Below, piece after piece: positions 23,555 through 36,108 of a stretch of DNA of 64,000 nt; within the stretch, counting starts at the first letter, position 1, and each line of letters begins with the position of its first letter. A model generated the notes under the pieces. The model saw only the letters and a program-made list of their open reading frames with translations. It was not told the DNA's origin and searched no databases. The translations under genes and the position numbers were made by a program. This stretch comes from Lotus japonicus (Eukaryota > Streptophyta > Magnoliopsida > Fabales > Fabaceae): assembly GCF_012489685.1 (NCBI RefSeq), contig NC_080044.1:67194732-67258731 (forward strand), in the 5' to 3' direction.

Positions 23555-23743
23555 TAGTAAGTATTTCAAAAGTTTATAACATCCCACATTGAATATTTAG
23601 GAAGCCTTCTAAATGTTTATATAGTACACTTCACATTAATTGTAGTTGTAGCTTGAGAGTCTAAAAAGGGAGTTGACCTCGTGTACATGAGATTGTTATT
23701 ATTGATTTTTTCTAAATTTACATTTTTCACATGTGCACCGCCT

Positions 23744-24095
23744 TCGCACAGAGATACAACACAATAACATTTCTACAGTTGAATTAATCTCACTAGCTCT
23801 AATCTCCCAGTTTATATCGGAAGGGACTCATTAAATCAGAGGGAGTGTTTAAGATAATATCCAAATAAAACTCTTGAGGATGGTGAATCTCTTTGCCTAT
23901 AAATGTTATGCCGAATTCGCACAGCAAACACAATAACATTTCTTCTTTCTAGATCTCCTTTTTGTTCCTGGACATACTGTTGAATTAATCTCACTAGTTA
24001 GTCCTAATGACCTGGTCTATATTGGAAGGAACACGTTAAATCAGGAGAGTGTTTGAGATAAAATTCAAATAAAACTTTCAAGGACGGTGAATCTA
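23744..24095. repeat. Tandem duplication of about 150-180 bp
   Basis: Copy one (23744-23890) and copy two (23916-24095) both run from ttcgcacag through acacaataacatttct, ttgaattaatctcactag and gtgtttaagataa/gtgtttgagataa to ggtgaatct. Copy two has an extra stretch of about 30 bp. The text resembles LTR sequence of legume retroelements, but I cannot assign a family. Confidence 0.6.
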
Positions 24096-26963
24096 ATTCA
24101 CGTCTTAGTCCATTGGTTTTTGCTACTCTTATTCGTGTTGCTAATGCATTATGTATTTTGCTTATGTTTGCAATCTTTATATAACATAATATAAAAACAT
24201 ACGACATCTATTCCTTATTAATTGTTCACTTGGAGAAAAAAATTGCTTTAATTGTCCAACGTGAAATTCAAAGGGATCATTAATTTTACATTAATGAATT
24301 ATTTGTTATAAACATATTATTAAAAATATATTTAATTATTACTTGTTCAATTACAATTTAACCTCGTTAAATCATTGAACTGTGAACTTGTATCTTCACC
24401 GTTTCTGTGCCCGGTCTAGTTTTAAAAACATTGACACTGCAGCCATATTTTTAGTGATTAGAAGAAATACCAGCTGCGTTATATTCCTCAACAACAACAA
24501 AAAATTGTATTCCAAATATCTCGATCGGGTTTTGTGTTTGGTATACAACTATACATGGTTAGCTTTTCTCTGATCCAAGGAAAAATAACTTTGCTATCCT
24601 GACACCTGTGATTCACTTTGTTTTGTTTACTACTTTAATTCAAAGAATTAAGATAAGCATGGATCAAATAAAGTCGCTTGAATTAAAAACTAGGCAGGGA
24701 TTTCGCAGAAGATCACACTCTTGTATATGTCGTCACTGCGGTTGACAAAGATGCTGTTATACTAGACCTGGACACCGATTTGTTTATACTAACAGAGTAC
24801 AATTTTAATCCTTCTTTTATCATGGTGCCAATAACTAATTGCAGGAGTCCAGCGAATACGTATCAGTCCTATAAATATAACTAATTTAATCAAAATCAAA
24901 CGATTATTAATTGTTTATGCTTCATGCACTTTTTGTATAAATTAACATATAACTCACAACTGTCTACTCTAACTCGAACAAAATTGCATCAATTGAAAAT
25001 ACTATAGCGGGTTGAAACCAAAAATATGAAGAATATTTTCACATGAAAGTTTTAAATTTAACAGTAACGATTTGGGTACATATATGCAGGGTCGACCACC
25101 AATTGAGTCCTCAATTTAATATGTTCTTTGGGCTCAGTCGGCAGTAGTCGTGGTAATTATGTCCCAAACCAACTACCAACTTGAGGTGTTGATCAGAGAA
25201 GCACCACCCTATCAAGGCGGAAGTCACGGGGTTGAGCCTCGTCTGTCTCGATAGATATAAATCAATTAAAAAAACACATTAATTCATTTTGAGTAGTGAA
25301 TTGTGACGGTCACCGAAAAATATAAAAAAAATATATTTTGTGGCACTTGGAACATCTCCATAACCCAGTACAAAGTTATGCATTTATTTTATGGGGATTT
25401 TAAAATCACCGTTAAACAAGTATATCGCTGATATGACATGAAGTGCTAGAGTTTGTATATTATTACTGTAAATTTAAATCTATTTATATATTTACTGCCT
25501 ACGTACGGGTTAATCTCACAATCTCAATTTACTATGACAAGAATGTGATACAAAAAGTTTGTGGTTAATTGGTTATATATGATGTCTTCTTATCCAATTT
25601 CATATTGAAAGAAGGGTTTTAACTAACTAGGATATGATAGTCATTTAAGTTAAGTTAATTTTCTTTTAGTAATGGTGTCGTGAATGCTATTGTTGGTGAT
25701 TCATCTAATAGAATATGGACACGTGTGCAGAGTCAGCCGACTTTGACTTTGTAAAAAAGTCTACCCGTGTGTTAGGTATGAAGAAGTAGTACTAACAGAG
25801 GGCCAGGGGAGTAGATGATGATTGTGTCACAGAAATTGACCTTGTGGATTTTCTTCCAATTCACAGAGTTGTTGATGCTCCAGAATCTTACTTCATTATA
25901 TAATCATTGGAAAACCATTATAATTCTGCAATTGAATCCAATGATATATTGATATATGTGTATTTTGGATTGGTGGAGGATAGGCATACAAAATTTAATG
26001 AAGTCAACGAGCTGTTATATAAGTTTGTGGTCTGTCATTCATGAAGTTTGAACAGTGCTAAGTAATACCACATTATTCGTCTGAATGAATCACAAAATTC
26101 ATAATAATTGAACTAATCACGTTGCACATGAAAAACACATAGTAAAATCTACAATCATACATCATGGGTTAGTTTTTAAGATGAATAGTCAATTATTATT
26201 TTATTGACAAGACTTCTATTTGTTAAGGTGAGTTAAATAGTACTGTGTTTAAAGTCTAAACCCTATTAAAAAAAGAAGGATCGGATCTAGCCACTCTTTT
26301 ATTAAATGAAGTGGAATTCTTTAATTACAATCAAACTTTACCTTTATACTAGTAGGTAAAGGTAAATCATAAACCTAATTCTTATCTCGACTTTAGCCTT
26401 ATACAAACATCGCTCAAATATCCACATACGCTAAACAATGATGCATTGCTTACCCTATAAGATTGAGTCATACGCCCAAAAGAACTTGCCCAAAGGTCGA
26501 GCCACACGCCCAAAAGAAAGGCTCCTAAGCTTCTTGGAATGACAACTTGTCACATGACTCGACGTCTCGCCTCTTAGAAGGATAGCTCACCGTTTAGGAA
26601 ATCTCTGGACAAGCCTTGAACAAATATCATCAACCTCTTTGTCTTGACCAGTCAAGGGGGCGCTCGCACAAAAACCACCCACTTCAAACACCAACCGGCG
26701 GGCATTCGGTAAGGTAGCCTCAGGCCAGTCTAGGAACCATGTTCCAGTGGCCTCACATGCACGCCTAACAGATGCAACATATTGGTTCGTTGGCTGAAAC
26801 GTGCCTCAGAGCGTGTGTGGAACTCAATAACAAACATGCACTTACTTTAATCCATTTCTTCAAGTTATACAATCACATAAAACCATGTAAAAATCATTTA
26901 TTGTTAAAAAAGACTTCTATTGAGTTACTTTGGTCCATTTCATCAAGTCATCCAATCAAGTTG

Positions 26964-27302
26964 TTATATAAAAAAATAACTATATTTATTCAGCTTCAAG
27001 AGCCCAAAAACATCTTTAAGCATAATGCATATTCGTGTCATTTGAGAACATATCATACTCGTGTAAATATTATTAATAAAGCAATTCAGACAAAATGTTA
27101 ATGACAAATTGAATTTGTTCCATCTGCAAATAGGAAGCATAATCGTCATTATCCTCTCCAAAAGAAGCACGGGAGCTAGGCTTGTCATGGTTAATTTATG
27201 TACACTCTCTCCAGAAGGCATGGTTCCTGAGTTGATGGTAAAACAACCACTATTGCTACCATCACCCTGATCACGTACAAAAAACTGCAAAAACCATGCC
27301 AA
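26964..27302 (-). pseudogene. Possible coding remnant, unrecognised
   Basis: A 112-residue minus-strand open frame lies about 530 bp downstream of the kinase stop codon. Its first third reads plausibly as protein (GDGSNSGCFTINSGTMPSGE). A second frame shortly after also reads plausibly (RASFGEDNDDYASYLQMEQ), which would require a frameshift or an intron between them. I recognise neither. It could be a decayed gene end, a terminal exon, or chance. Confidence 0.2.
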
Positions 27303-27833
27303 AGATGATCAAAATCACAATCGTAATCATTACCAAAAGAAAACTTTTTTCTAGCCACAGTAATACCAAGTTCGAGCTCCGGGGAAGTCGTATATTACGA
27401 GAGACTGTCACAGTTCTCCAAACGAGTTTACACCCGTCAAAGACTAAAAAGAAGAAAACATAACTAATGAAATCACTTACATTGTGACATACTGTTAATT
27501 CACAGGTATCATTCTTCAGACCACCATGCTGCTTCCGGGAGAAAATTCATGCTACAGTGCAATTAACTGCACTAAGGAAAATACCGAAGGCAATAGTTCA
27601 AAAATAATTTTAAGTCTAAACCAAAGGCTGCATGATATTATAATACAAGCTTGGATAAGCTTGGATAAGCTTGGATAAGCTTGAATACTCCTTTATATCT
27701 TTTTTCCCCTTTCTAAGCTTGGTGGTGCCTTCAACTGGAAGAACCATGCTTCACCTTATTTCCCTTCTTTTACCAATTCTAGGCTACATCATACAACATA
27801 AGAAGGGTAATTGATTACTTCAAGATTAATTGA

Positions 27834-30800
27834 CTATTTCACATTCATAGCAGCAGCCATGCTCCTCAGCTTCTTAGAAATTTCTGAAAATGATGGCCTC
27901 TCTGCAGGATCAGAAGCCCAGCAACTTTCCATTAGAGACTTCCACTCAGGATCACACCATGTTGGGATTTGAGGACGTAAAGTGCTGTTTACAATTCCTC
28001 CTGCAAAATAAAGTAACACAATAGTGAATATAAACAGAAAGAAACTTCGCAACCTAAAATAGAAGAGCATATTATGTAGCAAAACAAATTTCTCTACGCA
28101 TTTTGTTTGCTACTTGGTTCTCACCTATTATTGAAGCACAATGCATATCAGCATAAGGTTCATCCCCGGTGAGTAATTCCCACATGACTATACCGAATGA
28201 GTAAACATCAATCTACATCCAAGTATAGATGCAAATAAATATATCATTAGAAATTAGATGAAAGGAATGAACTCAATGTGCAGTAGACATGCCAAGGAGT
28301 ACCTTCTCTGACACCATATGGCTTTTCCCGCTAAGGAGTTCAGGCGCCATCCATGGCAAAGTTCCCCGTACCCCTCCAGACACTAGAGTGTGCTGTTTAA
28401 CCTTGGATAAACCCAAATCACCAATCTGAAAATTTTACAGACATTGCTTCAATCTCTGCTAGAAGGTATTTGTGTTTGTATGTGAAACTTCCTAAAATTT
28501 GCATCGTGAATTATGTTATCCTAATCCTTATGGGTTACCTTGCAGACAGGCCGTTGTGGATCTCTCATATTGACCAATAGATTCTCACATTTCAAATCAA
28601 AATGGACAACATTCTTTCCGTGCAAATACTCCATTCCAAATGCAGCATCCATTGCTATAATGAGCCTCTTACGACGATCTATTGTTCTGTTAAATTACCT
28701 CACAATAAACAGCAAAAGTAATAAATCTCCAGGCCACAAGAATTTCAGATGGAAGGGGCACACACATTCAAGTACTTGAAAAATGTTTTAAAACATTGAT
28801 GAAATATAAACTCATGCATTCATCAAATTACCTATCTTTCTTATGCAAGAACTGTTTCAAAGATCCATTAACCATGAATTCTGTCACCGTTGCTAAAGAA
28901 CCATCGGGACCATCACGAACAATACCGTAGAAGGAGACAACATTTGGATGATGCAATGAACTCAGCATTAGTGCCTCCTTCCAGAAATCTGCGATCTGGG
29001 ATAAAAACCAAAGGAAATCACCATAGAGTTGGGGCTGTAAAATATACATGGCTATATACTGTTGAAATGATAGGGTTTTAGATAAGAAAAGATGGAAGGG
29101 AAAAAATGAAGACTTTGAATTGTAATTATGTTTTCATTGATGACATGACACAGAAGACAAAACACTGACCTAAATTTAAGCTAATACTAGACTCCTAATC
29201 CTAATCAAATAAGGAAATAAAACCATGAAATATAAAAATATTAAGACTAAGGTTGTGCCATTTTCTTAGACACAATGGAGGGGTAAGAATGACTCTTTGG
29301 GACAGCCAATGGGACAGGATAATTCTTGGAGACTGTAGTGGGGCCAGACTGCTTTCGCAGTGTCAGTTTGGAACTACCAGGTAAGGCCAGGTTGCATTCT
29401 TCAAGAGCCATGCTTATTTCTCCAGGATTTCCAGAGGGCCAAGCTGATTCCTATGGGATGGTCGAGGGGCTAGGCTGCATGTGGAATAGCCATGTGGCCA
29501 AGCTGCATTCTCTAGGATAGCTGTGGGATAAGGTTGCATATGGCAAAGCAATGATACAAGGTTGCATATGGGATAGCCATGGGATAGGTCGCAGAAGATT
29601 TAAAAAACCATCAGTCAGGTAAGAAGAGAGAGATAAACAATATTTATTTAAACCGGGTTGTCTGAGCAAGATGTCGTAGCACATGGTCCAAAAACTGCCA
29701 AATAAGTATATATAAGAAAGAGCAAGCTGGAGTAGAAGCTGAGCACAAAGAACCAGCTGAAATAAGGATGTGAAGAGCGTGTTTGCAAAAAGACATGCGC
29801 AAGCTGAGGTTAAAGAGAAGGAACAAGGGCAGAATCAGATAGAAGACAACTGGACGACTAAGTCCTGCCGGTGAATTGTTGGACTATAATAATGCGTGTT
29901 GATAAGAACCTTGGGAGAACCACACCACAAAAGCTAGCTGTTGTAGTTGGAGAGCCCAAGGCCTTATAAACCCCACATTAGAATCCCATACTTCCAATGT
30001 GGGACTCAAGTCCCATACCTTGCAATGGGGTCCTAACATCCCACCACGCTCCGCAGCCCCGGCGCCCACGCGGGCTGGCTGTGCACTGGCCCCTTGACTA
30101 GTCCCGGGCGAACACTGCTATGCCGGCGTCACCACCCGCGCCGCTCGTTTGCAGCTCAGAGACATGGTGGAAGGCTCTGATACCATTGATAAGAGCCTTG
30201 GGAGAACCACACCACAAAAGCTAGTTGTTGTAGTTGGAGAGCCCAAGGCCTTATAAACCCCACATTAGAATCCCATACTTCCAATGTGGGACTCAAATCC
30301 CATACCTTGCAATGGGGTCCTAACACGTGTAGGTATGGTGTCAAAGCTGCAGAGATTCTGATGGTAGTGGTTTCACTGGAAAATGTTTCCAGTGGTAATG
30401 GGCAGAGAAAGACATATTTGGTTGAAAAGATAACATTGCTGAGACATTTGACAATCAGAGATCAAACAAACAAGTTTGAGAGCAAAAGGTGGCCAAATTT
30501 GTGCACAACCGGGGGGAGGGGGGGATGGTGATGGGATAAGTCACAGACTCAGAGAATAGTACCCCACTTCTGTACCATGTTGTAGTGTTCTGGACAAAAA
30601 AGGAGGGAAGAGAAAGAACAAAACCTTTAAATTGTGATTTTGGTTTTCCTTAGATATGATAGAAAGGACAAAGCACTAACCCTTACTTATACTTCCCAAT
30701 CATAATAAAATATGAAAGTTAATCATGATAATTACTAGACTCCTAATCCTTAAATAAGGAAGCAAATCATGAAATATAGTTGTCAGAAACATAATATAAA

Positions 30801-33800
30801 ATCATTCATGTGCCTTTACTTAACAACTTCGGCTTTTGGGATGGTTGGTTTGGACATGATATCATAGCCTCTATGACCGAGTGTTTGGAGTTAGATCCTA
30901 GTTGCCCCTATTATTCTAATAAAAAGTTGAATTTCAACACAAGATATGTGGGTTTGGCTTTGTCCACGCAAAAGCCAATTGCGCATCAGGTGACAAAGCT
31001 TGCACCATGGTTGCCTGACAGATTAAGACCAAGTGGCTCCTATGTAAGAGACCGTGGTAGAAATATAATATAAAATCATTCATGTGTCTTTACCCAACAT
31101 TTTTAGCCTTTAGGATCGTTAGTTCATGACAAATTGACAATAAAGGAATATTAAAACAAATTCTAAGAAATAATCTAAGATACGATCAAGATATTATAGG
31201 ATATTTTTTATATAATCTATCATATAGAGAACTGCTTGAAAGCATTGTTATTTGCTTTATCATTTCTTTTGTTCTAAATATCCTCATAGAAATTCATGTG
31301 TGACTTTCATCCTAAACAAAATGAATGAATTCCTATGTAGGACGCCAAAGTGAAACTAACACTACATTTCTACTAGGCTATCCAATGAATCACCACCTAA
31401 ATCTGATCTCTCACTTCAATCCCAAACCCAAAGGGAATTCTAAATGACACATATGCAGGCGCACGAATGCGAAGCCACACACACACGTGAATATTACATT
31501 CAAATATTTATTGGAGGCAAATATTTCAGCCTCTTGATGAGCTCATAAAAATTACCACAACTATTTTTAAGTCAGTGAAGTCTACGTGCATTAGATAGAA
31601 CAACCGTGAGATAATGAGAAGAGTAAAAAAAATTATCCAACAAGTTTAAATCAATAATCACTTAAATGAAAGGACAAACCATGAAATACAAATATTACCA
31701 ATCTTGCTCTTTCAGATGGCCTTCCAGCAAAACAACTGGCTTTTATTCTCTTAATGGCAACATCAGAACCTTTCCACTTCCCATGATAAACAGCCCCATA
31801 AGTTCCAGAACCTAGCTCACGGATCTCTTCCAAATCATCATTTTTAATAGCCTGAAAAATGACCAGCAGCCTACCATCAAACTCAAGGCACGTAGAAAAA
31901 GGAAAGCCATGAAAGACCTCAAAACAAAAAATGACAATAAACTTAAGGATTTGAGTAAGATGGGATGGAAACCTGCAATCCCCTTGCAACCGCTTCTGCT
32001 TCAGCCTCTGTAGGCTCAATTTTAGAGGTAACAATATGGTTATTTTCAGAGTCCAAATCTAAATCAGCATGAGCATCCTACATGACAAATCAATACATAT
32101 CGTAAGGAAATGTAACGCAACACACCTCTCTCTAAAATAATAACAAAAATCACTTTTTCCTTTTGAAATATGAAAACAAAAGAAATTCATCCTCACCACT
32201 GGTTCTACTTCATTTGCTGTTTCTTCCTTGGGATTTGAATTATGCATTTGAGAATTGGCATGCTGATGATCATTAGCTGCAATTTTCACCTCATCACCTT
32301 CTAATGCAGCCTTTTGTACAGAAGCAATCAAATCAGGCAAGAAGTTCAACTGATCATCTAAATGCTTACAATTTTCTGGATCAGAATGGTCTTTATCAGC
32401 CAGTTTCTCAACATGTCCACACTCTGCTGCATGTTTTGAACTTGGATTATTGGACTCAACAGAAGCACCAACTTCATTTGCATTCTCAGCAACTTTTTGC
32501 TCTGAAAAAGATATACTCTGCACATTAGAGTTTTCAACTGTTCCCTCCCTTATTGCCTCTTTTCCGTCTCCAAGCAAGCTCATTGCTTCATTTCTTAAAA
32601 GCTCGTTATTCTGAACCACATTGACAGATAATTGTGGCAGCTGCACAGGTTCCAACAAGATTCCAGTATTTATGTCCTGTGGGGGGTGAATGGCATCTAA
32701 AGTAATTGGGTGTTGATTTTCCTGACCAAGGGCTTTCGGACTCAACCTCAGAGCATTTGCATAAGGATATTCCAGGATGGCTGACCCATCATGTCTTGAT
32801 AGTTTTTGTGATGAATCAACCCAAGGACTTTGATTATCTGCTCCAATGAAAAATCCTGGACTTCCCTCTCCCCTTATTAATCCAGCATTTATCATACCGT
32901 CCACCGGCTGCGGTGGAGTAGTTGCCTCATAAGATGGTCCAATATGAGCTGGAGACGGAGCATTTCTCCAAAAAGCATAACCAGGAGCATTTCCACGCGG
33001 CATTGGGTAATTACCATCTACTCCATAGGGGGGAGTTGTATTTCCATACCGCACACTGCATTCTTCCACAGGAGGAATTTTTAGATGCGGAATAGCTGCC
33101 ATGGTTTGATCCGGGATCAGTTCAGGCCCCAATTCATGTCCAGCCCTTTGTTGAACATAATTGGAAGGCAAAGTATGTCCATCAGTCATACTACCATGCC
33201 CGACAGATAAATTTATAACAGGAACATCACTAACATAATGATCACCCACTCTCCCAGTTCCAGATACATGTCCTCTTGATTCGTCAACCTGAGGATGCTG
33301 TAAACCCCATCCTCTCTCATGATTCTGTGCATCAATATTAACAGACCTGAGATCATTATTAGGCTCATTGGGATAGATCACAGGATGTAACTTCGTATCA
33401 GCATTCACCGCCAAAGCATCCCTATTTGAGGGGCATTCTACACATGGATTAGCTACTGGTGGAAGTCCATTACTAATAGTAGGATGCTCAAGATGCGGTT
33501 GACCTCTCTGAAAACCCATACGACAATGCTCACATACACTGTTCCCATCAAGAACATGCGGACCATGAGGAATGTTGCCAGGAAAACCAGATTTCTCACC
33601 ATGTCCTGCACCAGCTGGCACCCACACAACGTTGTCAGAATACTGCTGTTGATTGTCATACACAGGATGGTGATTTACATAATGTCTAGAATAATCTTCA
33701 GGCACTCTATCAATGTACTTTTCCTGTAATTCAGGAAACGGCATGCGGTATCTTGCACCAGAAGGAGAAGATGGAAATTCATGGTGACCATGATGTCTAG

Positions 33801-34566
33801 GAGAGTAATATGCAGGATTCCACGAACCATCAATATCATTAAACCTCTGTCCAATAGGTTGCGGGTGCTGGACCGCGAGGTGATGCAAATTGTACTGTGA
33901 CATTGATAGGTCACCACTTCTCTGGCTATGAAGCCCATTCTCCACACTTATGGGATTAAAAAACTGCTCAGCAACATGGATATCCTCAACAGTACCAATC
34001 ACAGGAAACTCAGCTTGTTGCATCCTCCTAAAGTCAGAGGCCTCATTCAAACTATTCAATGCATCAACATACCTCCTCTCAGTATCATCCCCATCAATAA
34101 AGTGCGACGAAACATCCTGCTCCGATTGCGAAAACAAGAAAATCCTAAGCCTAGTGAACCCATCCCCTGAACCCAACTTATCATACTCCTCCATCATATT
34201 AACCACATCATCATCATTAACAACAGAAACAAGTGCATCAAGATCCTCATCAGGCTGCTGATACTTCAACACAGCAACCCCATCATAAAGCTCTCTCATC
34301 TTCCCCATCAACTCCTCATAGCTAATCTCCCTCGGAACACTCACAATTCGCGTCTCGCCGCCAACATACCGCAGCTTCCCATCTTGTGGGCGGGGCATTA
34401 TACTCCCCAGGAAGCTACACAAGAACTTAACACGCCGGCCATCATCACTCGAACCGGTGGCCGGTGATCGAACCGCCGTGGGACTATCCATCAAAAAGTG
34501 CTGCTGTCGTCGATGATCAATCACAGTCTCAGACTCGCTCAAGCATTGAAACCCTTTATTACACAT
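27834..34566 (-). CDS. PB1-domain Raf-like MAPKKK (group B)
   Basis: Eight minus-strand exons: 32197-34566, 31973-32077, 31699-31851, 28832-28995, 28539-28686, 28303-28425, 28125-28212, 27834-28000. They join in phase to 1105 residues. Residues about 45-145 form a PB1 domain ([11 protein letters not shown], then the acidic [20 protein letters not shown]). A long low-complexity middle follows. The C-terminal kinase (about 834-1100) has the glycine loop [17 protein letters not shown] (Lys859), HFDLKCEN (Asp961), DLG (983-985) and [14 protein letters not shown] in place of HRDLK is normal for plant group B Rafs, which activate SnRK2 kinases in osmotic and ABA signalling. Conserved position suggests orthology to At5g57610. 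The start is uncertain: ATGs at 34566 and 34491 are both possible, and an upstream ATG at 34665 is probably leader. Intron 3 is 2.7 kb and holds nested retroelements. Confidence 0.92.
29060..30785 (-). mobile_element. Degenerate LTR retroelement in kinase intron 3, host of the nested TRIM
   Basis: Two diverged direct repeats, about 29060-29250 and 30578-30785, share a series of blocks in order: tgttg at the edge, a ggaaggga/gggaagag purine run, gaattgtaattatg/aaattgtgatttt, tactagactcctaatcc and aaataagga. Just inside the right repeat, read on the minus strand, is TGGTACAGAAGTGG, close to the tRNA-iMet primer site TGGTATCAGAG. The inner 29280-29600 holds short degenerate repeats (ggatagccatg, gttgcatatgg). 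No gag-pol is visible. Boundaries are approximate. Confidence 0.4.
29900..30325 (-). mobile_element. TRIM retrotransposon (426 bp) with 139-bp LTRs and 5-bp TSD
   Basis: Two 139-bp direct repeats (29900-30038 and 30187-30325) differ at only three positions. Read on the minus strand each starts TGTTAGGACC and ends CTTATCA. The 148-bp interior begins, after one base, with TGGTATCAGAGCC (30173-30185), the classical initiator-Met tRNA primer site, and ends with a purine-rich GGAGCGTGGTGGGA before the second LTR. A perfect 5-bp duplication CGTGT flanks it (29895-29899 and 30326-30330). Small LTRs, an intact primer site and no coding capacity define a TRIM. The interior is notably GC-rich. Confidence 0.92.
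30786..31110. repeat. LTR-type remnant with direct repeats
   Basis: The motif aatataaaatcattcatgtg(c/t)cttta occurs at about 30791 and 31066. The first is followed by gggatggttggtttggacatgatatcatagcctctatgaccg, which resembles the common plant LTR-to-primer-site junction (catggtatcagagcctctatgacc). It is part of the repeat fill of kinase intron 3; full ends are not visible. Confidence 0.4.
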
Positions 34567-34959
34567 GAGCACAAACTCACTCACATCATACAACTCTGAA
34601 GTGAGTTTTGCGATTTCGAATTCACGATAAAAGGTGATAAAATTTCCGAAAATAAATAACGACAAGCGAATTAAATTAAATTAAATTAAATTATATACAT
34701 GGAAAGAACGAAATTGAAGCACGAAGCGCAGATCCAAAATTAGTGGAACGATGTCAGGGAGCCATTAGGGGTAGGTACCTGACATGGTGAATAGAGAGAT
34801 ACCCAGATAGCAAAAAAGGAAATTTGAGAGTGAAATGATGACCCAATTGAAAAATATTAATGGGTTTGATTCGAGCGACGTTATTGGATTGGATTGGATT
34901 TTTGACACTTGTGGAAGTGGGGTTCTGAGCTGAAGGGTGGAAATTGGAAAACGATGATT

Positions 34960-34960
<1 letters not shown>

Positions 34961-34990
<30 letters not shown>
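34961..34990. repeat. (ATG)10 trinucleotide microsatellite
   Basis: About ten perfect ATG/GAT units lie some 400 bp upstream of the Raf-like kinase start codon, probably in its leader or promoter. A GAA run follows at about 35033-35050. The locus is likely polymorphic in length. Confidence 0.9.
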
Positions 34991-34991
<1 letters not shown>

Positions 34992-35867
34992 GGTTGAGTT
35001 TGTTTAACTATGGTGATAATGGAATGGAAAGATGAAGAAGAAGAAGAAGATGGTGATGGAAAATCGCCATGGACATAGGCAAAGGAGGAAGAGAAGAGAG
35101 AAGAGAGTGGTTGATGGATGAATGAATGGATGGTTCCAAGATGCGATGCCTGGTTGCCATGTAGAGTCCCACGTGGCAGTCTGTGGTAACGTTGTTTCCT
35201 TGGCATATTATTTATCTCCCTCGTATATGCTATTTTGTCTCACGCGCTTCTATTACGCCACGCGCGACCGCCTTCATTTCTTGATCATGAAGGACCCTTC
35301 TTCCCTACTAGCCTCAAATATTCATTCTGTTTGTTTTGGCTGTATTTTGATTTTGATGTGTTGTTTTGGACGACATTCAATGCTTTCAGAGGTTGTACAA
35401 GTTGTTAGTGTCCTGTATCTAGTCTATTTTGTCTTTTAATCATTTAATGTTGCATGTTAACATGTTGTATTATCAATACATTAAATATTCTATCATAGTT
35501 CTGGGATCCTTATGTGACAATTCAATGGAAATTTTGTTTTTACAGATTGAGAGTGATGAAACTCTGGTGTTTTTCTTTCATATCAAAATATTGGATCCTT
35601 ACGTGTATGCATTAAATATGTATAGATGAGAGATATAAATACAAAATTTTAATATTAAAAAAATATAAAATTTTCACATTTGTCTGATCCTCATGTCAGT
35701 CATGTGGTCCTGTGAAATAATTAACTCCATCTCTAACAAGGTGATCAATCCCAAGTCCCAACCCAAAGATAAAAATAGCATATAAAATCATAGGCATACC
35801 AATTCAATAGAAAAATACCAAATTTATTAAAACTTCAAAAACATTAATATTAAAAAATCCACTATAG

Positions 35868-36108
35868 TTTTTTTTTTATACATCGGAAAGTTAAACGACA
35901 AAAAGAAAGACTACAAAGCTAGCAGATCCCTAGCTAAGATGGGATCAAGCTGAGGAGGGGGGTCCTCTAATCAAAGAAAGTCACACTACTGAGACAGGCC
36001 TAAACCGACTAAGCAATCCGCCACTTCATTAGCACTACGGGAAACATGCTGGAGCTGAACACTCCACTGACGCTGAAGGAGCCGATTAATCTCCAGAAAA
36101 TCTGATGC
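35868..36108 (-). mobile_element. 5'-truncated LINE with RNase H C-terminus
   Basis: On the minus strand 36108-35986 encodes about 40 residues ending in a stop, with EINRLLQRQWSVQLQHVSRS followed by ANEVADCLVGLG. This matches the end of the RNase H-like domain of plant L1-type LINEs (typical pattern H-V-R-E-x-N-x-x-A-D-x-L-A). About 115 bp of 3' untranslated sequence follows and ends in a run of about ten A (on the minus strand) near 35868-35878. Only the 3' end remains; a target duplication was not identified. Confidence 0.7.

Larger units (their letters stand above)
23555..27833. other. Intergenic region downstream of the Raf-like kinase
   Basis: No complete gene is visible. A tandem duplication spans 23744-23890 and 23916-24095 (see separate entry). 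The part 26450-26780 is less AT-rich than its surroundings and looks like transposon-derived sequence with no identifiable domain. Four close copies of an 11-bp step (ggataagcttg) lie at about 27651-27690. A possible coding remnant lies at 26964-27302. Confidence 0.5.

Noticed and set aside
25180..25260. Possible SINE with a B-box-like ggttgagcctc
   Set aside because: No A box at the right distance, no tail and no target duplication could be found.
34567..34665. N-terminal extension of the Raf-like kinase from an ATG at 34665
   Set aside because: The extra residues are hydrophobic and unlike the family; probably leader sequence. ATGs at 34566 and 34491 remain the candidates.
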